A DNA stretch of 12,848 bases from an uncultured Collinsella sp. (lineage in GTDB: Bacteria > Actinomycetota > Coriobacteriia > Coriobacteriales > Coriobacteriaceae). The position numbers were made by a program, and so were the translations under genes. The stretch is taken from positions 1-12,848 of the forward strand of contig CAUASQ010000039.1 in assembly GCA_958431945.1 (NCBI GenBank), given 5' to 3'. The notes beneath the pieces are model-generated. The model saw nothing but the letters and a program-made list of their open reading frames with translations, did no database searches and was not told the origin of the DNA. Below, piece after piece: positions 1 to 5,694 of this stretch (within the stretch, counting starts at the first letter, position 1; each line of letters starts with the position of its first letter).

Positions 1-724
1 TGACGTCAATGGCGCCGCCGTTGGTCGTCACCTCGTCCATCATGTTGAGCGCGATGACCATGGGGCGGTCGAGCTCCATAAGCTGCAGCGTCAGGTACAG
101 GTTACGCTCGATGTTGGTGGCGTCGATGATATCGATGATGGCGTCGGGGTTTTCGTCAAGGATGAATTGACGGCTAACGATCTCTTCGCCCGTGTACGGC
201 GACAGCGAATAGATGCCAGGCAGGTCGGTAACGCCCGCCTCGGGGTGGTTGCGGATAGTGCCATCTTTGCGGTCGACCGTCACGCCGGGAAAGTTACCGA
301 CATGCTGGTTGGAGCCCGTCAGCTGGTTAAACAGCGTGGTCTTGCCGCAGTTTTGGTTACCGGCAAGGGCAAAATGCAGCGGCGCACCCTCGGGCACGGC
401 CGTCTTTGCCGCGCGGGGCGAATACGTCCCCTCGCCGAGTGCCGGGTGCTCCGTCGTGCCGATTGCGGCGTTAGCGCGCGGACCCGTATCTGTGTCGTGA
501 ACACCCACGAGCTCAATCCGTGCGGCATCGTCCTTGCGCAGCGTCAACTCGTAGCCACGCAGGCGAATCTCGAGCGGGTCGCCCATGGGGGCGTACTTCA
601 TCATGGTGACTTCGGTGCCCGGTGTTAGGCCCATGTCCAAAATATGTTGTCGGAGTGCCTGGTCGTCCGATGCCACCGATGCGACAACGGCGTCCTTTCC
701 AATCTCGAGCGTATCGAGCTTCAC
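1..724 (-). CDS. feoB: Ferrous iron transport protein, FeoA-FeoB fusion (5' part, cut by window start)
   Basis: This is the N-terminal 241 residues of a ferrous-iron transporter; the reading frame runs open off the window start. FeoB is the GTP-dependent inner-membrane Fe(II) permease and FeoA is its small SH3-like partner. Residues 1 to about 75 look like FeoA (ILDMGLTPGTEV, then PLEIRLRGYELTLR). After a linker of about 40 residues the FeoB G domain starts. Its motifs are G1 GNQNCGKTT (122-130), a G2 segment with FPGVTV, G3 DLPG and G4 NMMD. The membrane part lies outside the window. The start is the GTG at 722-724, preceded by GGGGGAGGAA about seven bases upstream; no better ATG lies near it. 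Tandem operator-like repeats at 766-799 suggest metal-dependent control. FeoA and FeoB are often separate genes, so the fusion is worth noting. Confidence 0.95.
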   Translation of the reverse strand, partial: MKLDTLEIGKDAVVASVASDDQALRQHILDMGLTPGTEVTMMKYAPMGDPLEIRLRGYELTLRKDDAARIELVGVHDTDTGPRANAAIGTTEHPALGEGTYSPRAAKTAVPEGAPLHFALAGNQNCGKTTLFNQLTGSNQHVGNFPGVTVDRKDGTIRNHPEAGVTDLPGIYSLSPYTGEEIVSRQFILDENPDAIIDIIDATNIERNLYLTLQLMELDRPMVIALNMMDEVTTNGGAIDV

Positions 725-765
725 GTCCGTGTTCCTCCCCCGGCGCCCACAGGGCGTTGCATTTT

Positions 766-799
766 GTTTACCATGACTAACCGTTTGCCATGGCTAACC
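766..799 (-). promoter_or_regulatory. Tandem 17-bp operator-like repeats upstream of feo
   Basis: Read on the minus strand, GGTTAGCCATGGCAAAC (799-783) is followed with no gap by GGTTAGTCATGGTAAAC (782-766). The two copies differ at two of 17 positions, and each is an imperfect palindrome around CATG. The GGTTAGCC half resembles the DtxR/IdeR half-site GGTTAGSC, which fits an iron-uptake gene. They lie about 42-75 bases upstream of the feo start. A possible -10 (TAAAAT, 806-801) sits just upstream, so a bound repressor would cover the transcription start. The regulator identity is inferred; no regulator gene is nearby. Confidence 0.6.
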
Positions 800-890
800 A
801 ATTTTAAGCTTACATGATAGCGTGAACACACAATGACGTTCAATCAGCAGATTGGCGCAATGGGGACAGGCAGGAGAGTTCAGGGCCATA

Positions 891-1088
891 GTTTCCCGAT
901 GAGGCCTCTCGGGGAAACTACATCCCAGAATTCTGGCTCGAAACGGGATATGGTTTCCCAAACAGGCCTCTTACGGAAAATGCATCCCGGAATCCCCACT
1001 CGAAACGGGACGCACTTTCCCAGTCGAGGCCCTATGGGAAACCGTGTCCCACCTTGAAAGGCAAAACTGGGACGCAGTTTCCGGGCGG
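891..1088. repeat. 62-bp tandem repeat, three full copies plus a short fourth
   Basis: Copies lie at 891-952, 953-1014 and 1015-1076, each exactly 62 bases, with a fragment (GTTTCCGGGCGG) from 1077. Shared landmarks at fixed offsets are KTTTCCC at the unit start, AGGCC near base 13, GGRAAA near base 23, TCCC near base 33 and GGGA near base 55. Within each unit KTTTCCC can pair with GGGAAAM, and ATCCC with GGGAT, so each can fold into two hairpins. The copies are clearly diverged, copy 3 most of all. The repeat fills most of the 472-base gene-free stretch 725-1196 between the hydrolase and feo genes, both on the minus strand. No convincing open reading frame crosses it. Confidence 0.85.
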
Positions 1089-1091
1089 GGC

Positions 1092-1167
1092 ATCAAAAAC
1101 AAAGTTGCGGTGGAATAGTTCCTGGATGGGCTGGTTGATGCCCCAGATCGGAACTATTTCACCGCAA
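1092..1167 (-). terminator. Long hairpin with T-rich tail, probable terminator of the hydrolase gene
   Basis: Bases 1105-1122 (TTGCGGTGGAATAGTTCC) pair with 1150-1167 over 18 base pairs with one G-U pair. The inner part can add CTGG/CCAG and GGGC/GCCC pairings. On the minus strand the stem is followed by CTTTGTTTTTG (about 1103-1093), which suits an intrinsic terminator 30 bases after the hydrolase stop. A competing pairing exists: GGGGCATCA (1087-1095) is the exact complement of TGATGCCCC (1136-1144). Confidence 0.6.
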
Positions 1168-1196
1168 GTTATTGAAGGGCTGGGATGCCCGTCCTC

Positions 1197-2096
1197 TTAC
1201 AGATGGCGCTCCAGGAAGCGGAAGGCTAGGCGAATCCAAGGGCGGACCGCCACCTGCTTGTCCTCGTTGTCGACCGCGGTGTTGGCGTTGCCGAGCGAAA
1301 GGCCGTGACCACCCTGGTCGAAGACGTGCATCTCGCATGCAACGCCCTCCTCGGCCATGCGCTGCGCAAACGGGTAGACCTGCGCGATCGGCGCCGTCTT
1401 GTCGTCGGACACGCCCCACACAAAGGTCGGTGGCATCTGGCGCGAAACATGCGTGGTGGGGCAGATGTCGGCCAGATGCTCGTCAGTTGCCTCGCCGCCC
1501 GTCACCATCGACAGGTAGTCGTTGAGCAAATCGCGTCCCGTCTTGCCGCCCGTCTTGGGCACGCGCAAGTCAATGCGCGGATCGCGCGTCTGCATGTCGC
1601 GCACATAGGCAAAGTCGAGCAATGGATAGCCCAGCACCACGGCATCGGGACGAATGTCGTCCGGACGCGCCCCGGCAAGTGCCGCGAAGGGGCCGGTCTT
1701 CCACTGTGTTGCCAGCGAAGCGCAAATCATGCCGCCAGCAGAAAAGCCCACGACGCACACGCGCTTGGGATCGACATGCCACTCGTCAGCGTTGGCGCGC
1801 ACCGTGGCGACCATCTTGGCAAGATCTGCCTGGGGGTGCGGAAAGCTCACGTCACCCGTAGAACTCGTGACATAGTTGAGCACAAAGGCCTGGTAGCCGT
1901 GATCCAAAAACGCAAACGCCACGGGATCCTGCTCATGCGGAGCGATATGCGTAAACGCACCTCCGCCGCAGATAATCACGGCAGGGCGGCGGCCATTCGG
2001 TTTATCGGGCAGCGGCTCGGCACCCAAATACGTAAAGGTCGCCGGATATTCCTCGGTCGGCTCCTCGCCCCACAGCGCATGGTTCTCGACAATCAT
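1197..2096 (-). CDS. Alpha/beta hydrolase, esterase/lipase type (Aes-like)
   Basis: A 299-residue serine hydrolase with the alpha/beta-hydrolase fold, likely cytoplasmic because no signal peptide is visible. Recognisable elements are the oxyanion-hole region ICGGGAF (about 42-48, the HGGG-type motif with Cys in place of His), the nucleophile elbow GFSAGG (Ser119), a probable acid Asp231 in GVSDDKTAP and the catalytic His264 in GGHGLS. The closest description is the acetyl-esterase/xylan-esterase-like group (COG0657); the substrate cannot be read from sequence. The start is the ATG at 2094-2096, which has AAGGGAG six bases upstream. The frame stays open to 2303, but that extension has no family similarity and would cover the divergent promoter region. 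The gene is transcribed alone, divergently from the EIIA gene, and ends before the hairpin at 1105-1167. Confidence 0.88.
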   Translation of the reverse strand: MIVENHALWGEEPTEEYPATFTYLGAEPLPDKPNGRRPAVIICGGGAFTHIAPHEQDPVAFAFLDHGYQAFVLNYVTSSTGDVSFPHPQADLAKMVATVRANADEWHVDPKRVCVVGFSAGGMICASLATQWKTGPFAALAGARPDDIRPDAVVLGYPLLDFAYVRDMQTRDPRIDLRVPKTGGKTGRDLLNDYLSMVTGGEATDEHLADICPTTHVSRQMPPTFVWGVSDDKTAPIAQVYPFAQRMAEEGVACEMHVFDQGGHGLSLGNANTAVDNEDKQVAVRPWIRLAFRFLERHL

Positions 2097-2109
2097 ATGT
2101 GCTCCCTTC

Positions 2110-2143
2110 GCGCAAATTAAGCGCCCTTGTATTTTGCCTTCAA
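2110..2143 (-). promoter_or_regulatory. Weak candidate promoter for the hydrolase
   Basis: On the minus strand TTGAAG and TTAATT are separated by 17 bases, just upstream of the AAGGGAG ribosome-binding site. The match to sigma-70 type consensus is only moderate and would leave a very short leader. Treat as a suggestion. Confidence 0.25.
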
Positions 2144-2221
2144 GCGTACCCCACTTGAACCCGTGGCGCAGAAACACTCCGGCAATAAGTTTCCCTTCAA
2201 CTGATATATCACATAATCCCA

Positions 2222-2241
2222 GCTCAGAGGTATCTTTGAGC
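2222..2241. other. Short inverted repeat in the divergent control region
   Basis: GCTCAGAG (2222-2229) and CTTTGAGC (2234-2241) pair over eight bases with one G-U pair and a four-base loop. It lies mid-way in the 243-base region between the divergent hydrolase and EIIA genes and has no T-tract after it. It could be an operator or a leader hairpin; nothing decides between these. Confidence 0.35.
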
Positions 2242-2258
2242 AGCGTAGAATAGGGTCG

Positions 2259-2292
2259 TTGACCAAGCCGCGAAACACATATGAAACGTTTC
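2259..2292 (+). promoter_or_regulatory. Candidate promoter with overlapping LacI-type palindrome, upstream of the EIIA gene
   Basis: TTGACC (2259-2264) and TATGAA (2280-2285) form a possible promoter with a short 15-base spacer. GAAACGTTTC (2283-2292) is a perfect 10-base palindrome centred on CG, the general form of LacI/GalR-family operators (AAnCGnTT core). It overlaps the possible -10 and the transcription start, where a repressor would act. The sugar-transport role of the downstream gene fits, but the regulator is not in the window. Confidence 0.4.
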
Positions 2293-2339
2293 CGGCAAAC
2301 CAAACGCGCGATATGCGCCTATTTAAGTTGGAGGCAACT

Positions 2340-2903
2340 ATGGGTCTGCTCGATTCGCTTAAGTCCACCTTCACCTCGACCGGCGAGGCGTCCGTTCCGC
2401 CCGCAGCAAGCTTCGCTACCCGCGAAGGCGTCATCTATGCCCCCGTCAACGGCGTGCTCGTCAACCTGAACGAGGTTCCCGACGAGACGATCGCCTCGGG
2501 CATGCTTGGCCAGGGCTATGGCATCGAGCCCATTACCGGCACCATCTATGCGCCCGCCAACGGCCGCATCGGTGCCACCACTGTCACCAACCACTCCATC
2601 GGCATGATTACCGAGGACGGCCTGCGCGTGTTCATCCATGTTGGCCTGGGCACCGTGGAAATGAACGGCAAGGGTTTTGCCCGCTTTGTCGAGATGGGCG
2701 ATGTGGTCAAGGCAGGCCAGCCGCTCATCAGCTTCGACCGCGAGGCCATTAAGGCCGCTGGTCACGAGGACATCGTGACCGTCATCGTCTCCGAGCTCGA
2801 TCGTCTTAAGAGCATCGACCATGTCGGCGAGTCTGGAACGCTTATCGGCGGCAACCCGCTCGTCAAGCTTGGCGACCCGCTGCTGGTTGCCAAGACCAAG
2901 TAG
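2340..2903 (+). CDS. crr: PTS glucose-type EIIA protein (EIIA-Glc/Crr-like), stand-alone
   Basis: A 187-residue soluble phosphocarrier of the PTS EIIA-Glc family. It takes phosphate from HPr and passes it to an EIIB domain. The family core is complete: APVNG near 34-38, GxGxxIEP near 57-64, TGTIYAPANGRI (66-77), NHSIGM with the supporting His85, and VFIHVGLGTVEMNGKGF with the phospho-acceptor His100. The start is the ATG at 2340, with TTGGAGG five bases upstream. The reading frame extends further 5' to 2259, but that stretch has no family similarity. No EIIB or EIIC gene is adjacent, so it probably serves IIBC permeases encoded elsewhere, as Crr does in E. coli. A LacI-type palindrome lies 48 bases upstream. 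The symbol crr is by family resemblance. Confidence 0.93.
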   Translation: MGLLDSLKSTFTSTGEASVPPAASFATREGVIYAPVNGVLVNLNEVPDETIASGMLGQGYGIEPITGTIYAPANGRIGATTVTNHSIGMITEDGLRVFIHVGLGTVEMNGKGFARFVEMGDVVKAGQPLISFDREAIKAAGHEDIVTVIVSELDRLKSIDHVGESGTLIGGNPLVKLGDPLLVAKTK

Positions 2904-2940
2904 CCAGGCCCCGCGCCACACAGCCAAAAGGCACCTCGTC

Positions 2941-2974
2941 AAGCGCCCACGACCATTAGGCCGCGGGCGCTTTT
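2941..2974 (+). terminator. Intrinsic terminator after the EIIA gene
   Basis: AAGCGCCC (2941-2948) pairs with GGGCGCTT (2965-2972), a GC-rich eight-base stem, followed by TTTTCG. It starts 37 bases after the EIIA stop and precedes the AsnS promoter, so the two genes are probably separate transcripts. Confidence 0.75.
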
Positions 2975-3029
2975 CGTTTGAAAAACCATCCCGCCAATGC
3001 CTTATCTGTATAGCCCAAATGAGCCGAGC

Positions 3030-3038
3030 TGCTAAAAT
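3030..3038 (+). promoter_or_regulatory. Candidate extended -10 promoter for asnS
   Basis: TGCTAAAAT (3030-3038) matches the extended -10 form TGn-TAtAaT with one mismatch in the hexamer. No good -35 is seen at the right spacing, as is usual for extended -10 promoters. Transcription would begin near 3045, about 40 bases before the chosen GTG start. Confidence 0.5.
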
Positions 3039-3084
3039 ATCGAACTGTATGGATAACTATCATTCAACCGTTATGGGAGGATAC

Positions 3085-4488
3085 GTGAACCGCACCAAAA
3101 TCGCGCAGCTCTATGCCGATGCCGAGTCGCTCGGCGGCCAGACCGTCACCGTCGCCGGCTGGGTCAAGTCCGTCCGCGACATGAAGAACTTCGGCTTTGT
3201 TACGCTCAACGACGGCAGCTGCTTCCGCGACCTGCAGGTCGTCATGAACCGCGAGGCACTCGACAACTACGACGAGATCGCCCATCAAAACGTCTCGGCC
3301 GCACTCATTTGCACCGGCACCGTCAAGCTGACCCCCGATGCGCCCCAGCCTTTCGAGCTTTCTGCCACCTCCATCGAGGTCGAGGGCGTCAGCGCCCCGG
3401 ATTACCCGCTGCAGAAGAAGCGCGCAACCGTCGAGTTCCTGCGCACCCAGCAGCACCTGCGCCCGCGCACCAACCTGTTCCGCGCCGTGTTCCGCATCCG
3501 CTCTGTCGCGGCTGCCGCCATCCACCGCTTCTTCCAGGAGCAGGGCTTTGTCTACGTCAACACCCCCATCATCACCACGAGTGACTGCGAGGGCGCCGGC
3601 GAGATGTTCCGCGTGACCACGCTCGACCCCAAAAATCCGCCCCTCACCGAGTCCGGCGAGGTCGACTGGAGCCAGGACTTCTTTGGCAAGCATGCGAGCC
3701 TCACCGTGTCCGGCCAGCTCAATGCCGAGAACTTTGCCATGGCCTTTGGCGACGTGTACACCTTTGGCCCCACCTTCCGCGCCGAAAACTCCAACACCAC
3801 GCGCCACGCCGCCGAGTTTTGGATGATCGAGCCCGAGATGGCCTTTGCCGATCTGAACGACTACATGGATAACGCCGAGGCCATGCTCAAGTACGTCCTC
3901 AAGGACGTTATGGCCACCTGCCCTGATGAGCTCAACATGCTCAACAAGTTTGTGGACAAGGGCCTGATCGAGCGCCTGGACCACGTGGCAAACTCCGACT
4001 TTGCCCGTGTTACCTACACCGAGGCCATCGAGATCCTGGAGCAGGCAGTCGCTGCTGGCCACCAGTTTGATTACCCCGTCAGCTGGGGCATCGACCTGCA
4101 GACCGAGCACGAGCGTTTCCTGACCGAGGAACACTTTAAGCGCCCGACCTTCGTAACCGACTACCCGGCAGAGATCAAGGCCTTCTACATGCGCATGAAC
4201 GACGACGGCAAGACCGTCGCCGCGGCCGATTGCCTGGTGCCGGGCATCGGCGAGATCATCGGTGGCTCCCAGCGCGAGGAGCGCCTGGATCTGCTCGAGG
4301 CCCGCATCAAGGACCTGGGTATGAATCCCGAGCAGTACAAGTACTATCTGGACCTGCGCCGCTACGGTTCCTGCAAGCACGCCGGCTATGGCTTGGGCTT
4401 CGAACGCCTGGTCATGTATCTGACCGGCGTGGGCAACATCCGCGACGTCCTGCCGCACCCGCGCACCGTGGGCAACGCCGACTTCTAA
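3085..4488 (+). CDS. asnS: Asparaginyl-tRNA synthetase
   Basis: A 467-residue class IIb aminoacyl-tRNA synthetase that charges tRNA-Asn with asparagine. The N-terminal OB-fold anticodon-binding domain spans about residues 15-105 (TVTVAGWVKSVRDMKNFGFVTLNDGS). The catalytic domain contains the class II motif 2 (FRAENSNTTRHAAEFWMIEPEMAF, near 230-253, cut here only by description) and motif 3 (GYGLGFERLVMYLTG, near 432-446). The ending IRDVLPHPRT is typical of AsnS. Length is normal for the bacterial enzyme. The start is the GTG at 3085, with GGGAGG ending four bases upstream; the following NRTKIAQLYAD is the usual AsnS beginning. The in-frame ATGs at 3049 and 3073 lack a ribosome-binding site. 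Its presence implies direct charging of tRNA-Asn. It is probably monocistronic, between an extended -10 promoter and a strong terminator. Confidence 0.97.
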   Translation: MNRTKIAQLYADAESLGGQTVTVAGWVKSVRDMKNFGFVTLNDGSCFRDLQVVMNREALDNYDEIAHQNVSAALICTGTVKLTPDAPQPFELSATSIEVEGVSAPDYPLQKKRATVEFLRTQQHLRPRTNLFRAVFRIRSVAAAAIHRFFQEQGFVYVNTPIITTSDCEGAGEMFRVTTLDPKNPPLTESGEVDWSQDFFGKHASLTVSGQLNAENFAMAFGDVYTFGPTFRAENSNTTRHAAEFWMIEPEMAFADLNDYMDNAEAMLKYVLKDVMATCPDELNMLNKFVDKGLIERLDHVANSDFARVTYTEAIEILEQAVAAGHQFDYPVSWGIDLQTEHERFLTEEHFKRPTFVTDYPAEIKAFYMRMNDDGKTVAAADCLVPGIGEIIGGSQREERLDLLEARIKDLGMNPEQYKYYLDLRRYGSCKHAGYGLGFERLVMYLTGVGNIRDVLPHPRTVGNADF

Positions 4489-4534
4489 TCGTCGGACACT
4501 AGCTCGCGTCGCCACACACCAACGCTCATCGCAC

Positions 4535-4570
4535 AAGCGTCTCTCGACATCGGTCGAGAGACGCTTTTTT
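4535..4570 (+). terminator. Strong intrinsic terminator after asnS
   Basis: AAGCGTCTCTCGAC (4535-4548) and its exact complement (4553-4566) form a perfect 14-base-pair stem around the four-base loop ATCG, followed by a run of six T. This is the clearest classical terminator in the window. The following stretch 4571-4746 holds a 7-bp inverted repeat (CAACAGC 4571-4577, GCTGTTG 4619-4625) and no promoter I can call. Confidence 0.93.
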
Positions 4571-4746
4571 CAACAGCATCCGTCAAGCTTTTGGCAAGTT
4601 TTTGGTCAGTTGAACAAGGCTGTTGAAAACTCGAACCGCCGTTTGCCGACGACTACCGACCGCCCAGAGTGCCCTGCGCCCCTGGGAAAATCCCGCGTCC
4701 TAGGCTCCATACCGTCGCCACCCAAAACGGAAAGGACGTGGGCACC

Positions 4747-5535
4747 ATGACCGAAACCGCTGTTGAAACCTACGACACCACGACTAGGGGCGCCGCGTCG
4801 ATGGCAGCCTATCGCGCCGTTCGCATCTTGCAACTATTAAGCGAGAACACCGGCGAGGACAAAGCCATGCTTTCCGATGAGTTGATCCGGCGCCTCGCCC
4901 ATCCCGACGACCCCGCCCGCATGCCCATCTCGGCGGCGCGGCGCAGCATCTACACCGCCATCTCCGCACTTCGCCATGCCGGATACGAAATTGAGTACAA
5001 ACGCGGCGTGGGGTATCGACTCTTGACCCGTCCGCTCACCGACGAAGAGATCATCCGGCTCCACGGCATGGTCATGCGCAACCGCTCTACGCCCATCGCC
5101 ATTCGAAAAAGCATGGCGCAGCACTTGGTCGCCATGGCGAGTGCCGACGTTCGCGGCTACCTCGATGCGCCCGAGCCCGCTCCAAGCGCCGGCGGCAAAT
5201 CCACCAAGGCCACGCGCACTCCCGTCAAGCGCATCGACACCTGCGAGCTCATCGAGCAGGCCATCGACCACGGAACCACGGTGAGTTTTGATATTTCGAG
5301 CGTCACGACACGTGGCGAAACCGAAGTAGCACGGATGACGCTCCGACCCTTTGCCATCAAGCAACGAGACGACATCTCGTATTTGCTGGGAACGGTCTAT
5401 GACGCCCGAGGCGCCGATGACACGCTGCGTACCGTAGAGATCGGCCGCATGAGAAACGTCACCACGCGTCTCCTCGACGGCAAAAAGCTCTTCGCGGCCC
5501 TGAACGAGGATAACGACGCCGCCTCCGCTGCATAA
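4747..5535 (+). CDS. WYL-domain transcriptional regulator
   Basis: A 262-residue predicted DNA-binding regulator. Residues about 18-95 form a helix-turn-helix domain (AYRAVRILQLLSEN, then ISAARRSIYTAISALRHAGYEIEYKRGVGYRL, the recognition helix and wing of an HTH_11-like fold). A Lys/Arg/Thr-rich linker follows near 150-165. The C-terminal part (about 178-245) has WYL-type features, with LRPFAIKQRDDISYLLGTVYD corresponding to the family's core strand; the literal W-Y-L is here S-Y-L. WYL domains bind ligands, often nucleic acid or small molecules, and control DNA-binding activity. The ATG at 4747 has GGAAAGGA about ten bases upstream; an in-frame GTG at 4738 is too close to that site. The ligand and targets are unknown. 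It could act on the transport operon 160 bases downstream, but only adjacency supports this. Confidence 0.8.
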   Translation: MTETAVETYDTTTRGAASMAAYRAVRILQLLSENTGEDKAMLSDELIRRLAHPDDPARMPISAARRSIYTAISALRHAGYEIEYKRGVGYRLLTRPLTDEEIIRLHGMVMRNRSTPIAIRKSMAQHLVAMASADVRGYLDAPEPAPSAGGKSTKATRTPVKRIDTCELIEQAIDHGTTVSFDISSVTTRGETEVARMTLRPFAIKQRDDISYLLGTVYDARGADDTLRTVEIGRMRNVTTRLLDGKKLFAALNEDNDAASAA

Positions 5536-5603
5536 GACCCTCCACCGCACATCGACCACTCATGCCGCCCATCCGGTTCTGTATTAAAAAACCCGCCAGG
5601 TTA

Positions 5604-5631
5604 TTGTAAAAATGGACATCGGCGCTACTAT
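5604..5631 (+). promoter_or_regulatory. Promoter of the ABC import operon
   Basis: TTGTAA (5604-5609) and TACTAT (5626-5631) are 16 bases apart and sit about 65 bases before the binding-protein start. Both hexamers match consensus at four of six positions. No terminator is visible between the WYL gene and this point, so read-through is also possible. Confidence 0.55.
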
Positions 5632-5640
5632 AGAGCCACT

Positions 5641-5659
5641 TGCACTTTGTTCCAGTGCA
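5641..5659 (+). promoter_or_regulatory. Inverted repeat just downstream of the operon promoter
   Basis: TGCACT (5641-5646) and AGTGCA (5654-5659) are exact inverted repeats with a seven-base spacer, beginning near the predicted transcription start (about 5638). It could be a repressor operator or a small 5' hairpin. It does not resemble the TrpR operator of enterobacteria, nor is there a T-box or Trp-rich leader peptide. Confidence 0.4.
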
Positions 5660-5694
5660 GTGTTTCCAGCCATTTTTATACTGGGGGTAATGAT

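Noticed and set aside
891..1088. CRISPR-like array
   Set aside because: The 62-base units are contiguous with no unique spacers, differ from each other, and no cas genes are near.
1305..2120. Plus-strand open frame opposite the hydrolase
   Set aside because: The minus-strand hydrolase has catalytic motifs and a ribosome-binding site; this frame has neither.
2097..2303. Upstream extension of the hydrolase to an earlier start
   Set aside because: The added residues do not resemble the family and would cover the divergent promoter region; the ATG at 2096 has a good ribosome-binding site.
3064..4536. Long open frame on the minus strand opposite asnS
   Set aside because: It mirrors the codon structure of a clearly recognised gene in GC-rich DNA, has low-complexity Val/Gly/His-rich translation and no ribosome-binding site.
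4571..4625. Heat-shock type operator (CIRCE) in front of the WYL gene
   Set aside because: CAACAGC/GCTGTTG are inverted but the sequences and the 41-base spacing do not fit CIRCE or another box I know.
5536..5694. T-box riboswitch or Trp attenuator before the transport operon
   Set aside because: The leader after the likely promoter is under 60 bases, with no T-box sequence, no Trp-codon leader peptide and no terminator.
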